64,000 nt of DNA. Origin: Rhodovulum sulfidophilum (GTDB taxonomy: Bacteria; Pseudomonadota; Alphaproteobacteria; Rhodobacterales; Rhodobacteraceae). Location of the stretch: positions 496,001 to 560,000 of the forward strand of contig QFPW01000002.1 of assembly GCA_003241785.1 (NCBI GenBank), written 5' to 3'. Shown here one piece after another: positions 52,238-60,868 of this stretch. Numbering within the stretch: the stretch's first letter is position 1; each line of letters opens with the position of its first letter. The position numbers and the translations under genes were made by a program. The notes below the pieces were generated by a model. It saw only the letters and a list, made by a program, of their open reading frames with translations, was not told the DNA's origin and ran no database searches.

Positions 52238-53254
52238 ATGCGCCTCGACAAATTTGAACGCTACCCCCTGACCTTCGGCCCGACCCCGATCGAGCACCTG
52301 CCCCGGCTCACCGCCGCGCTCGGTGGCGATGTCGAGATCTACGCCAAGCGCGAGGACTGCAACTCCGGCCTCGCCATGGGCGGCAACAAGCTGCGCAAGC
52401 TCGAATACATCGTGCCCGACATCCTCGCCTCCGGCGCCGACACCCTCGTCTCAATCGGCGGCGTACAGTCGAACCACACCCGCATGGTCGCCGCCGTCGC
52501 CGCGAAGCTCGGCCTCAAATGCCGCCTCGTCCAGGAAAGCTGGGTCCCGCACGAGGACGCCGTCTACGACCGGGTCGGCAATATCCTGATGACCCGCCTG
52601 ATGGGCGCCGACAGCCGCATCGTCGAGGACGGGTTCGACATCGGCATCCGGCAGAGCTGGGAAGAAGCGATGCAGTCGGTCCGCGACGAGGGCGGCGTGC
52701 CCTATGGCATCCCCGCCGGCGCCTCGGTCCACCCGCTCGGCGGCCTCGGCTACGTCGGCTTCGCCGAGGAGGTCCGGGCGCAGGAGGCCGAGCTCGGCTT
52801 CGCCTTCGACTATATAGTGGTGTGCGTCGTCACCGGCTCGACCCAGGCCGGGATGATCGTCGGCTTCAAGGCCGACGGCCGCGCCGACCGCGTGATCGGC
52901 ATCGACGGCTCCGGCACGCCCGACCAGACCCGCGCCCAGGTCCGCGAGATCGCCGAGCGCACCGCCGACCTCGTCGAACTCGGACAGGAACTCACCGAGG
53001 CCGACATCCACATCAACCCCGACTACGCCTATCCGGCCTATGGCGTGCCGAGCCGCGAGACCAACGAGGCGATCCGCCTCGCCGCCCGGACCGAGGCGAT
53101 GATCACCGACCCGGTCTACGAGGGCAAATCCATGCAGGGCATGATCGACCTCACCCGGAAGGGCTTCTTCCCGAAGGGCTCCCGCGTCCTCTACGCCCAT
53201 CTCGGCGGCGCCCCGGCGCTGAACGGCTACGCCTACACCTATCGGAACGGCTGA
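52238..53254 (+). CDS. acdS: 1-aminocyclopropane-1-carboxylate deaminase
   Basis: AcdS is a PLP enzyme that breaks ACC, the plant ethylene precursor, into 2-oxobutyrate and ammonia. The 338-residue product has all diagnostic residues in register with the Pseudomonas enzyme: Lys51 (GGNKLRK), Ser78 (GVQSNH), Tyr268, Tyr294-Glu295 (DPVYEGKSM) and Leu322 (AHLGG). Glu295 and Leu322 separate true ACC deaminases from the related D-cysteine desulfhydrases. The ATG at 52238 follows an ACGGAGCCC stretch. The divergent Lrp gene and a following hairpin mark it as a self-contained cassette between fabD and rpsF. Confidence 0.95.
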   Translation: MRLDKFERYPLTFGPTPIEHLPRLTAALGGDVEIYAKREDCNSGLAMGGNKLRKLEYIVPDILASGADTLVSIGGVQSNHTRMVAAVAAKLGLKCRLVQESWVPHEDAVYDRVGNILMTRLMGADSRIVEDGFDIGIRQSWEEAMQSVRDEGGVPYGIPAGASVHPLGGLGYVGFAEEVRAQEAELGFAFDYIVVCVVTGSTQAGMIVGFKADGRADRVIGIDGSGTPDQTRAQVREIAERTADLVELGQELTEADIHINPDYAYPAYGVPSRETNEAIRLAARTEAMITDPVYEGKSMQGMIDLTRKGFFPKGSRVLYAHLGGAPALNGYAYTYRNG

Positions 53255-53271
53255 CGCCGGAGAGGACGAGA

Positions 53272-53301
53272 GCGGTGCCGCGGGGCACCGCCCCTTGCCT
53301 T
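53272..53301 (+). terminator. Terminator downstream of acdS
   Basis: GCGGTGCC (53272-53279) pairs with GGCACCGC (53284-53291) around a 4-nt loop, followed by CCCTTGCCTTTTC. It starts 17 bases after the acdS stop. The U-rich part is interrupted, so efficiency may be moderate. The rest of the gap to 53416 must hold the rpsF promoter, which I could not place with confidence. Confidence 0.6.
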
Positions 53302-53416
53302 TTCGCCCCTGATCTGACATAGGCCCGCATCCCTCCAAGGATTGCGTCGCGCGGCCTCTCGTATGGACCAGGAGGGGGTTGGTTCCATTTTGAAGCCCGC
53401 TGGAAACAGGTGACAT

Positions 53417-53809
53417 ATGTCTCTTTACGAGCATGTCTTCATCGCGCGTCAGGATCTGTCCAACGCGCAGGCCGAGGGTCTCATCGAGCACTTCGGCCAG
53501 GTCCTGAAGGACAACGGCGGCGCCGTGGTCGGCCAGGAGTACTGGGGCCTCAAGACGATGGCCTACAAGATCAACAAGAACCGCAAGGGGCACTATGCGT
53601 TCCTGAAGTCCGACGCCCCCTCGGCGGCGGTCGTCGAGATGGAGCGGCTGATGCGCCTGCACGAGGACGTCATGCGCGTCCTGACCGTGAAGGTCGAGGC
53701 GCATGAGGAAGGCCCCTCGGCGGTGGTCCAGTCGAAGAACCAGCGCGACGAGCGCGGTGACCGGGGCGACCGCGGCCCGCGCCGTCCGCGCCGCGAAGAC
53801 GAGAACTGA
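53417..53809 (+). CDS. rpsF: 30S ribosomal protein S6
   Basis: Ribosomal protein bS6, 130 residues, which pairs with bS18 in the small subunit platform. The N-terminus LYEHVFIARQDLS, the segment YWGLKTMAYKINKNRKGHYAFLK and the long charged C-terminal tail (rich in Arg, Asp and Gly) are typical of alphaproteobacterial S6. It is first in rpsF-rpsR-rplI with a 13-base gap to rpsR. Confidence 0.97.
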   Translation: MSLYEHVFIARQDLSNAQAEGLIEHFGQVLKDNGGAVVGQEYWGLKTMAYKINKNRKGHYAFLKSDAPSAAVVEMERLMRLHEDVMRVLTVKVEAHEEGPSAVVQSKNQRDERGDRGDRGPRRPRREDEN

Positions 53810-53822
53810 GGAGGGATAAGCC

Positions 53823-54050
53823 ATGGCGAACAAACCGTTTTTCCGTCGTCGCAAGTCCTGCCCGTTCTCCGGCCAGAACGCGCCGAAGATCGACTACAAG
53901 GACGTGAAGCTGCTCCAGCGCTACATCTCCGAACGCGGCAAGATCGTGCCCTCGCGCATCACCGCCGTCTCCTCGAAGAAGCAGCGTGAGCTCGCCCGCG
54001 CGATCAAGCGCGCCCGCTTCGTCGCCCTCCTGCCCTACGCCGTGAAGTAA
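53823..54050 (+). CDS. rpsR: 30S ribosomal protein S18
   Basis: Ribosomal protein bS18, 75 residues, with FFRRRKSCPFS and the conserved IDYKDVKLLQRYISERGKIVPSRIT segment. It binds next to S6 in the ribosome, which matches the gene order. A GGAGGGATAAGCC ribosome-binding site precedes the ATG. It is followed by rplI after 12 bases. Confidence 0.97.
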   Translation: MANKPFFRRRKSCPFSGQNAPKIDYKDVKLLQRYISERGKIVPSRITAVSSKKQRELARAIKRARFVALLPYAVK

Positions 54051-54062
54051 GGAGCCAACGAG

Positions 54063-54644
54063 ATGGAAGTCGTACTTCTCGAGCGCGTCGCCAAGCTCGG
54101 CCAGATGGGCGAGGTGGTGACCGTCAAGCAGGGCTACGCCCGCAACTTCCTGCTGCCGCAGGGCAAGGCGCTCCGCGCCACCGCCGCGAACATGAAGCGG
54201 TTCGAGGGTGAGCGCGCGCAGCTCGAAGCGCGCAACCTCGAGCTCAAGGGCGAGGCCGAGAAGGTCGCCGCCAAGCTCGACGGCCAGACCTTCGTGGTGA
54301 TTCGCTCCGCCTCCGACGGCGGCGCGCTCTACGGTTCGGTCAACACCCGCGACGTCGCCGAGGCGGCGACCGAGGCGGGCTTCACGCTCGACAAGCGCCA
54401 GGTGGTCCTGAACCACCCGATCAAGGAGCTTGGCCTGCACGACCTCGAGGTGCACCTGCACCCCGAAGTGGCCGCGACGATCACCGTCAACGTCGCCCGC
54501 AGCCAGGAGGAGGCCGCGATGCAGGCCTCCGGCAAGAGCATCCAGCAGCTCCAGGCCGAAGCCGACGCCGAGGCCGAGTTCGATATCCAGGAGCTCTTCG
54601 ACGACATCGGCGGCGCGGTCGACCCCGACAGCGACGACCGCTGA
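54063..54644 (+). CDS. rplI: 50S ribosomal protein L9
   Basis: Ribosomal protein bL9, 193 residues. The N-terminal RNA-binding domain has VVLLERVAKLGQMGEVVTVKQGYARNFLLP; the central helix and C-terminal domain follow. An acidic tail of about 40 residues (EADAEAEFDIQELFDDIGG) extends beyond the E. coli length and is usual in Rhodobacterales. It ends the operon before a strong terminator. Confidence 0.97.
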   Translation: MEVVLLERVAKLGQMGEVVTVKQGYARNFLLPQGKALRATAANMKRFEGERAQLEARNLELKGEAEKVAAKLDGQTFVVIRSASDGGALYGSVNTRDVAEAATEAGFTLDKRQVVLNHPIKELGLHDLEVHLHPEVAATITVNVARSQEEAAMQASGKSIQQLQAEADAEAEFDIQELFDDIGGAVDPDSDDR

Positions 54645-54670
54645 GCCAAGGCTCCCGACCCGACATACGA

Positions 54671-54697
54671 AGCCCCGCCCTCCGGCGGGGCTTTTTC
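54671..54697 (+). terminator. rpsF-rpsR-rplI terminator
   Basis: AGCCCCGCC (54671-54679) pairs with GGCGGGGCT (54684-54692) around a CTCC loop and is followed by TTTTTCG. It starts 26 bases after the rplI stop and is a canonical intrinsic terminator, 12 bases before the end of the convergent DUF2270 gene. Confidence 0.93.
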
Positions 54698-54708
54698 GTT
54701 GGCGGCGG

Positions 54709-55392
54709 CTATCCCACCGCCATCCGCGTCCGTTCCCGCCAGGCCCGCCGGTCCTGGACCAGCGTCACGACGGCGATCACGACCCAGGCGCCGTGGAACA
54801 CCAGCCCCGCGCAGACCACGAACCAGCCCGGGATCGGGCCGATCGCCGCGCGGATGAAGAAGACGTCCCAGTTCGGCACCGAGATCGGATGGATCGCGAG
54901 CTTGCCGTAATAGGCGACCGCCTGCACCGCGAGGATGTAGCCGTAGTTCTTCCGGATCCTGCGGCCGATCGCGCGGAAATAGCTGATGTGGAAATCCGGG
55001 CGCTGGTAGTCGTTCGCGAGCATCCGGCTCCAGTCGCCGTCGAGCGTGACCCCCTCGCCGCGCAGCAGCGGGCCGCAGACGTCGGTCTCCAGGATGCGGC
55101 AGCGCGCGCGCCAGACGTTGAAATAGCGGTAGCGCCGGGCCTCGAACATCAGGAACACCATCACGAGAAGCCCGACCAGGATCAGCGGCAGCGGCGAGGC
55201 CCCCGGCCCCGCGAAGGTCAGCGACAGCGCGAGCCCCGTCGTCACCACCGCCCAGTTCGTGGTCTGGTCGAGCCGGGTTCGCCAGATCGTGCTTCGGTAG
55301 ACCTCGCCCCGGTAGATATGCGCGAGCAAACCCATCTCCGCGGAATCGAGCTCCGTGCGCGCCGCGGCGCCGCCCTGCTTCCCCATGTCCAT
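54709..55392 (-). CDS. DUF2270 integral membrane protein
   Basis: A 227-residue predicted inner-membrane protein of the DUF2270 family: LAHIYRGEVYRSTIWRTRLDQTTNWAVVTTG, then RYRYFNVWRARCRILE and a second hydrophobic pair near the C-terminus. About four membrane segments are seen, two near residues 42-80 and two near 170-210. The function is unknown. The start is the ATG at 55392; a longer frame to 55446 lacks family resemblance. It is divergent from dnaB. Confidence 0.82.
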   Translation of the reverse strand: MDMGKQGGAAARTELDSAEMGLLAHIYRGEVYRSTIWRTRLDQTTNWAVVTTGLALSLTFAGPGASPLPLILVGLLVMVFLMFEARRYRYFNVWRARCRILETDVCGPLLRGEGVTLDGDWSRMLANDYQRPDFHISYFRAIGRRIRKNYGYILAVQAVAYYGKLAIHPISVPNWDVFFIRAAIGPIPGWFVVCAGLVFHGAWVVIAVVTLVQDRRAWRERTRMAVG

Positions 55393-55571
55393 GGCCGACA
55401 CCCCTGTCAGTCGACTCCCGGCCGTGACCACCGGGAAGACGATCACTATCGCCGAGCCGCGTCCTCTTCGCCAGCACTTGCCGGCGGTAGGTCATCCCCG
55501 CTATCCCCGCAACTCACAGGCGGCGCGCCGGATCTTCCGGGCTATAACGACCGCTTCGAGGAGAGAGCAGC

Positions 55572-57056
55572 ATGGCCGACGGACCCGCCGCGCCCGAGGA
55601 GATCTCGGGCATCACCCTGCCGCACAACGTCGAGGCCGAGCAGGCGCTCCTGGGCGCGCTTCTGGTCAACAACGACGTCTACGACCGGGTCGCCACGATC
55701 CTGAAGCCCGACCATTTCTTCGACCCGGTCCATGCCCGGATCTACGAGGTGGCGGGCGAGCGCATCAAGCGCAACGCCCTCGCGACCCCGGTCACCCTGA
55801 AGGCCTTCTTCGACGACGACGCGGGCCTCGCCGAGCTCGGCGGCCCGGCCTACCTCGTCCGCCTCGCCGGCGCCGCGATCTCGCTCTTCGCCGCCCGCGA
55901 CTACGCCCAGCTCATCTACGATCTCGCCATCCGCCGCGATCTCATCGTGATCGGCCAGGGCATCGCCGAGAAGGCGATGCGGATGGACCTCGACAGCGAG
56001 CCGCGTGACCAGATCGTCGCCGCCGAGCAGGAGCTCTACCAGCTCGGCGAGCAGGGCAAGGTCGACAAGGGCTTCGTCACCTTCCGCCGCGCGGTGACCG
56101 AGGCGGTGAACGTCGCGAACGCGGCCTACCTTCGCGACGGCGGGCTCGCCGGCATCTCCTCCGGCCTCGCCGACCTCGACAAGTGGCTGGGCGGGCTTCA
56201 CAATTCGGACCTGCTGATCCTCGCCGGCCGCCCTTCGATGGGCAAGACCGCGCTCGCCACCAACATCGCCTACAACATCGCCCGCGCCTACAAGCGCGGC
56301 GTCAGGCCTGATGGCAGCGAGGGCGCGGTCGAAGGTGGCGTCGTCGGCTTCTATTCGCTCGAAATGTCCTCCGAGCAGCTCGCCGCCCGCATCCTCTCGG
56401 AGGCGAGCCGGGTGCCATCGGACCAGATCCGCCGCGGCGACATGACCGAGGAGGAGATGCGCCGCTTCATCCAGGCCGCGCGCGACCTCGAGAACTGCCC
56501 GCTCTTCATCGACGACACGCCGGCGCTTCCGATCAACGCCATCGCCGCCCGCGCCCGGCGCCTGAAGCGCCAGCACGGGCTCGACGTCCTGATCATCGAC
56601 TACCTGCAGCTGGCCAAGGGCGCGAGCGCGCGCTCCGAAGGCCGGGTGCAGGAGGTCTCCGAGATCACGCAGGGCCTGAAGGCGATCGCGAAGGAGCTGA
56701 ACATTCCCGTGATCGCGCTCTCCCAGCTCTCGCGCCAGGTCGAGAGCCGCGAGGACAAGCGCCCCCAGCTCTCCGACCTGCGCGAGTCGGGCTCGATCGA
56801 GCAGGACGCCGACGTGGTGATGTTCGTCTTCCGCGAAGAATACTACCACGAGCGGCTGGAGCCGCCGCAGAACGACCCGAAATACGCCGAATGGCAGACG
56901 AAGATGAGCGATCTGCATGGCAAGGCCGAATGCATCATCGGCAAGCAGCGCCACGGGCCTGTCGGCACCGTCCGGCTCGCCTTCGAGGGCGCCTTCACCC
57001 GGTTCTCGAATCTGGTGAAACCCTACCAGTCCGGCTCGGACATCGACTTCGGTTGA
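55572..57056 (+). CDS. dnaB: Replicative DNA helicase DnaB
   Basis: DnaB is the hexameric replication-fork helicase. The 494-residue product has the N-terminal scaffold domain (LPHNVEAEQALLGALLVNNDVYD), the RecA-like domain with Walker A ILAGRPSMGKTAL near residue 215, Walker B DVLIIDYLQL, and the LSQLSRQVESREDKRPQLSDLRESGSIEQDAD motifs. No intein is present. It is single, with a 179-base upstream gap shared with the divergent DUF2270 gene. A TATAAC box at 55543-55548 is the only promoter-like element I see there. Confidence 0.97.
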   Translation: MADGPAAPEEISGITLPHNVEAEQALLGALLVNNDVYDRVATILKPDHFFDPVHARIYEVAGERIKRNALATPVTLKAFFDDDAGLAELGGPAYLVRLAGAAISLFAARDYAQLIYDLAIRRDLIVIGQGIAEKAMRMDLDSEPRDQIVAAEQELYQLGEQGKVDKGFVTFRRAVTEAVNVANAAYLRDGGLAGISSGLADLDKWLGGLHNSDLLILAGRPSMGKTALATNIAYNIARAYKRGVRPDGSEGAVEGGVVGFYSLEMSSEQLAARILSEASRVPSDQIRRGDMTEEEMRRFIQAARDLENCPLFIDDTPALPINAIAARARRLKRQHGLDVLIIDYLQLAKGASARSEGRVQEVSEITQGLKAIAKELNIPVIALSQLSRQVESREDKRPQLSDLRESGSIEQDADVVMFVFREEYYHERLEPPQNDPKYAEWQTKMSDLHGKAECIIGKQRHGPVGTVRLAFEGAFTRFSNLVKPYQSGSDIDFG

Positions 57057-57108
57057 AACCCTTCCGGACCGGCGGCGTTGGATGAGGGCGAACTAGCAAG
57101 AGGTTGCC

Positions 57109-57252
57109 ATGCGTATCATCAGCACCGTTCTCGCCCTCGGCCTTTTCATCGGGCTCGCCGGGTGCAACACGATGCAAGGGGCCGGACAGGACATCCAATC
57201 CGGCGGCGAGGCGCTGTCGAACGAGGCGGCCCGGACCCAGCGGGACATGTGA
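57109..57252 (+). CDS. Entericidin-like small lipoprotein
   Basis: A 47-residue lipoprotein: signal peptide IISTVLALGLFIGLAGC with the lipobox Cys near residue 19, then NTMQGAGQDIQSGGEALSNE and a short charged end. The Gly-Gln-Asp-Ile..Gly-Gly-Glu-Ala pattern is typical of the entericidin EcnA/EcnB family of envelope lipoproteins. AGAGG precedes the ATG. It follows dnaB by 52 bases and ends 18 bases before the convergent mgtE stop. Its function in alphaproteobacteria is not established; a toxin-antitoxin role as in E. coli is not supported, as only one gene is present. Confidence 0.82.
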   Translation: MRIISTVLALGLFIGLAGCNTMQGAGQDIQSGGEALSNEAARTQRDM

Positions 57253-57270
57253 TGCCCGCGGAGGCGACGC

Positions 57271-58821
57271 TCACATCAGAAGGAGCGTCGCCAGCCCGAG
57301 GAACGAGAAGAAGCCGAACATATCGGTGATCGTCGTGACGAAGGTTCCCGAGGCGAGCGCCGGGTCCGCTCCCGCCTTTTCGAGCCCGATCGGGATGAGG
57401 ACCCCGGCGAGCGCCGCCATGATCATGTTTCCCGTCATCGCGAGCCCGATCGCCACCCCCAGCTTCGGATCGTGAAAATACGCGCCGGCGATCATCCCGA
57501 TCGCCGTCGCGAAGCCGAGCCCGTTGATCATCCCGACCCGCGCCTCGCGCCAGATCACGCGCGGCATGTTCGAGGCCGTCAGGTTTCGCGTCGCGAGCGC
57601 GCGGACCGTCACCGTCAGCGTCTGGGTCCCGGCGTTTCCGCCCATCGAGGCCACGATCGGCATCAGCACAGCCAGCGCCACCACGGCCTCGATCGTGTTG
57701 GTGAACAGCGAGATCACCAGCGCCGCCATGATCGCGGTGCAGAGATTGATCCCGAGCCAGACAACCCGTGCCCGCGCGATCTCGAGCACGGTGTCGTTCA
57801 GCCCCTCGTCGCCGACGCCCGCGAGCAGGCGAAGGTCCTCCTCGGTCTCCTCCTCCAGCACTTCCATCGCGTCGTCGATCGTGATCACCCCGGCGAGCCG
57901 GCCGTCGGCGTCGACGACCGGCGCCGAGATCAGGTGGTACTTGTTGAAGTCATGCGCGACCTCCTCCTGAGCCTGATCGACGCCGAAGGTCCGGAAATCC
58001 TCGCTCATCAGGTCGCGTAACCGCGTGGTCCGCGCCGCGGCCATCAGCCGCCCAAGCCCGACGAGGCCGATCGGACGCAGCTGCGGGTTGACGATGATGA
58101 TGTCGTAGAAGCTCCCCGGCAGCTCCTCCTCGTTGCGCATGAAGTCGATCGCCTCGCCGACGGTCCAGTGCTCGGGGGCGAGCACCACCTCGCTCTGCAT
58201 CAGCCGGCCGGCGGAATAGTCCTCGTAGTGCGCGAGCGAGCGCTCGACCGCGATCCGGTCCACGAGATCGAGCGCGCCGAGCAGGCGCTCGCGCTGCGGC
58301 TCGTCGAGATCCTCGGCGAGATCGACCACGTCGTCGGTTTCGAGCTCCTGCGCCGCGGCCTTCAGGACCGAATCCGGCAGCTCCTCCAGGATCTCGTCCC
58401 GGACGCCCTCGTCGAGTTCCGACAGCACCGCGCCATCGAAGGCTTCGCCCCAGAGCGCCACCAGATCGCGGCGCTCGGGTCGGCTGATCTGCTCCAGAAG
58501 GTCGGCGATGTCGGCCACGTGCAGCGGTTCGAGCAGCTCCTCCAGACGGAACCGGTTCTCCGCCTCGACCGCCTCGAGCACCGCCTCGACCTTGCGCCGC
58601 GTCAGCTTGTCGCCGTCGATCTCCTCGGCGATCTCGGCTGCGAGCCGCGCCGCCTCCTCGGCCCGCGCGGCTTCCTCCGCCGCCGCCTTCTCGGCGCGCG
58701 CGCGCTCGCGGGCCTCCTCCTCGGCCGCGCGCGTCTCGGTCGCCTCGCCGGCCGGTGACGTCTCGTCCAGCTTCGCGGGGTCGGCCGCGTTTTCCGGAGC
58801 GGCCTTGTCCTCTTCACGCAT
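57271..58821 (-). CDS. mgtE: Magnesium transporter MgtE
   Basis: A 516-residue Mg2+ channel. The first about 65 residues are an Ala/Glu/Arg-rich coiled-coil extension not in the core family. Then come the acidic N domain (ADLLEQISRPERRDLVALWG), two CBS domains (VNPQLRPIGLVGLGRL; SAPVVDADGRLAGVITIDD) and five membrane helices with the pore motif PIVASMGGNAGTQTLTVTVRALA. The N and CBS domains sense Mg2+ and close the pore. No Mg2+ riboswitch is apparent in the 191-base gap upstream (58822-59012), which is shared with the divergent alr gene. Confidence 0.94.
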   Translation of the reverse strand: MREEDKAAPENAADPAKLDETSPAGEATETRAAEEEARERARAEKAAAEEAARAEEAARLAAEIAEEIDGDKLTRRKVEAVLEAVEAENRFRLEELLEPLHVADIADLLEQISRPERRDLVALWGEAFDGAVLSELDEGVRDEILEELPDSVLKAAAQELETDDVVDLAEDLDEPQRERLLGALDLVDRIAVERSLAHYEDYSAGRLMQSEVVLAPEHWTVGEAIDFMRNEEELPGSFYDIIIVNPQLRPIGLVGLGRLMAAARTTRLRDLMSEDFRTFGVDQAQEEVAHDFNKYHLISAPVVDADGRLAGVITIDDAMEVLEEETEEDLRLLAGVGDEGLNDTVLEIARARVVWLGINLCTAIMAALVISLFTNTIEAVVALAVLMPIVASMGGNAGTQTLTVTVRALATRNLTASNMPRVIWREARVGMINGLGFATAIGMIAGAYFHDPKLGVAIGLAMTGNMIMAALAGVLIPIGLEKAGADPALASGTFVTTITDMFGFFSFLGLATLLLM

Positions 58822-59012
58822 CGCACTCTCCTCACGCCCCGGTCGCGCGGACGAACCTACACGGAGCCCGGCTGGAACAAAAACCCGGCCTAGTCAACAA
58901 CTCGCGCGCGGCGCCGCGGTTCACGGCCGGCCGGCCGGAGCGGCGGGAGGGGGTTGACCCCGGGCGGTCCATCGGCACCACTGTGCGCGCCTGCGAAAAG
59001 GAGTGAACCGGA

Positions 59013-60083
59013 GTGGCCCGCGCGCGCCTGACGATCAATCTCGACGCCATCGCGTCCAATTGGCGCGCCCTCGCGGCGATCGCGGGACCCCGTGTCGAGA
59101 CTGGCGCCGTGCTGAAGGCCGACGCCTACGGTCTCGGCGCCGCCGAAGTCGGACCCGCGCTGCGCGCCGCGGGCGCGCGATCCTTCTTCGTCGCGCTGGC
59201 CGAGGAAGGCGCGGCGCTGCGCGCGGCGATCGGACCGGGCCCGTCGATCCGGGTTCTCGGCGGCTTCATGCCCGGGGACGCGGCGCTCTGCCGCGACGCG
59301 GCCCTCACCCCCTGCCTCAACAGCCCCGAACAGCTCGCCGAGTTCGAGGCGACCCTCGCCGGCGCCCCCTGCGCGGTCCAGATCGACAGCGGCATGCAGC
59401 GGCTCGGCTTCGCGACCGAGGATCTTTCCGCCTGCGCCGGGCGGATCCGCGCGCTTCGCCCCGATCTCGTGATGAGCCATCTCGCCTGCGCCGACGTCCC
59501 CGCGCATCCCCGCAACACGATCCAGCTCGACCGCTTCATCGAGCGCTCGGCGCTGCTGCCGAACGTGCCGCGCAGCCTCTCGGCCACACCGGGAACCCTG
59601 CTTGGCCCGGGCTATCACTTCGATCTCGTGCGCCCCGGCATCGGCCTCTTCGGCGGCCTGCCCTTCGCCGCCGCTCTGCCGGTCGTCACGCTCGCGCTGC
59701 CGGTCATCCAGGTCCGCGCCGTCGCGCCGGGCGAGCCGGTCGGCTACGGCGCCGCCTGGACCGCCGAACGCCCCTCCGTGGTCGCCACGGTCTCGGCCGG
59801 CTACGCCGACGGGCTGATCCGGGCCATCGGCCAGGGACCGGTCTCCCTCTACGCGGGCGAGACCGCCTGTCCGCTGATCGGCCGGGTCTCGATGGACCTT
59901 CTCACCGTCGACGTGACCGAGCTCGCGACCGTGCCCGCGGAGCTCGAGATCCTGAACGCGCGCCAGGGCATCGATGATCTCGCACGCGCGGCGGGCACGA
60001 TCGGCTATGAAATCCTCACGAGCCTTGGCGATCGCTACGAACGCGTCTACAAGGGCGCCGCGCCGCGATTGGACCCCGCATGA
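59013..60083 (+). CDS. alr: Alanine racemase
   Basis: Alr is the PLP enzyme that converts L-Ala to D-Ala for peptidoglycan. The 356-residue product has the PLP lysine Lys35 in VLKADAYGLG, the GGMQRLGF-type SGMQRLGF segment, the C-terminal catalytic Tyr in VGYGAAWTA, and VSMDLLTVDVT. The start is GTG at 59013 after AAAGGAGTGAACCGG. The stop overlaps the next start (ATGA), opening a five-gene coupled operon alr-mlaE-mlaF-radA-cvpA. It supplies the D-Ala used by Ddl at 2.2-3.1 kb. Confidence 0.95.
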   Translation: MARARLTINLDAIASNWRALAAIAGPRVETGAVLKADAYGLGAAEVGPALRAAGARSFFVALAEEGAALRAAIGPGPSIRVLGGFMPGDAALCRDAALTPCLNSPEQLAEFEATLAGAPCAVQIDSGMQRLGFATEDLSACAGRIRALRPDLVMSHLACADVPAHPRNTIQLDRFIERSALLPNVPRSLSATPGTLLGPGYHFDLVRPGIGLFGGLPFAAALPVVTLALPVIQVRAVAPGEPVGYGAAWTAERPSVVATVSAGYADGLIRAIGQGPVSLYAGETACPLIGRVSMDLLTVDVTELATVPAELEILNARQGIDDLARAAGTIGYEILTSLGDRYERVYKGAAPRLDPA

Positions 60084-60868
60084 ACCTTGCCGCCTTCGTT
60101 TTCGCTTTCCTGGCCTCGATCGGCCGGTCCGTTCTCGCGCTGCTGACCGCGACCGGGCGCGTGGCCCTCTTCACGCTCGAGACGATCTCGCATGCGATCC
60201 GCCCGCCGTACTACCCGGTGGAATTCGGCAAGCAGATGCTTTCGATCGGCTATTTCTCGCTGCCCGTGGTCGGCATGACCGCCCTCTTCACCGGCGCCGC
60301 CCTGGCGCTGCAGATCCGCGCGGGTGGCGGCGAGATCGCGGGCGAGCAGCTCGTCCCCTCGGTTGTCGCCATCGGCATCGTGCGTGAGCTCGGGCCGGTG
60401 CTCGCGGGCCTGATGGTCGCGGGCCGCATCTCCTCGGCCATCGCCGCCGAGATCGGTACGATGCGCGTCACCGAGCAGATCGACGCGCTGACGACGCTCT
60501 CGACCGACCCGCTCAAATACCTCGTCCTGCCGCGCGTGCTCGCCGCGCTCATCGCCCTGCCGCTCCTCGTGCTTGTCGCCAACGTGATCGGCATCCTCGG
60601 CGGCTACCTGATCGCGGTCGGGACCTTCGGCTTCAACCCTGGCGCCTATATCAAGAACACCCTCGCCTATATCGACACGGTCAGCGTGGTCTCGAGCCTG
60701 CTGAAGGCCGCCGTCTTCGGCTTCATCCTCGGGCTCATGGGCTGCTACCACGGCTATCACTCCGGCCGTGGCGCGCTCGGCGTCGGCCAGGCGACGACCA
60801 ACGCCGTCGTCTCCTCCTCGATCCTGATCCTCGCCGCGAACTACGCGCTGACGCAGGCGTTCTTCTGA
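60080..60868 (+). CDS. mlaE: MlaE-family ABC permease (no STAS domain)
   Basis: A 262-residue inner-membrane permease of the MlaE family with about five membrane helices. Motifs are GAALALQIRAGGG, RELGPVLAGLMVAGRISSAIAAEIGTMRVTEQIDAL and the late GVGQATTNAVVSSSILIL. Unlike the 14-kb paralogue it has no STAS domain. It partners the ATPase that follows (stop and start overlap). No MCE protein or lipoprotein gene is adjacent, so the periplasmic partner must be encoded elsewhere, possibly the MCE protein at 16-17.6 kb. Confidence 0.9.
   Translation: MNLAAFVFAFLASIGRSVLALLTATGRVALFTLETISHAIRPPYYPVEFGKQMLSIGYFSLPVVGMTALFTGAALALQIRAGGGEIAGEQLVPSVVAIGIVRELGPVLAGLMVAGRISSAIAAEIGTMRVTEQIDALTTLSTDPLKYLVLPRVLAALIALPLLVLVANVIGILGGYLIAVGTFGFNPGAYIKNTLAYIDTVSVVSSLLKAAVFGFILGLMGCYHGYHSGRGALGVGQATTNAVVSSSILILAANYALTQAFF

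Noticed and set aside
58822..59012. Mg2+ riboswitch upstream of mgtE
   Set aside because: No M-box-like arrangement was recognised; only short GC-rich stems are present.
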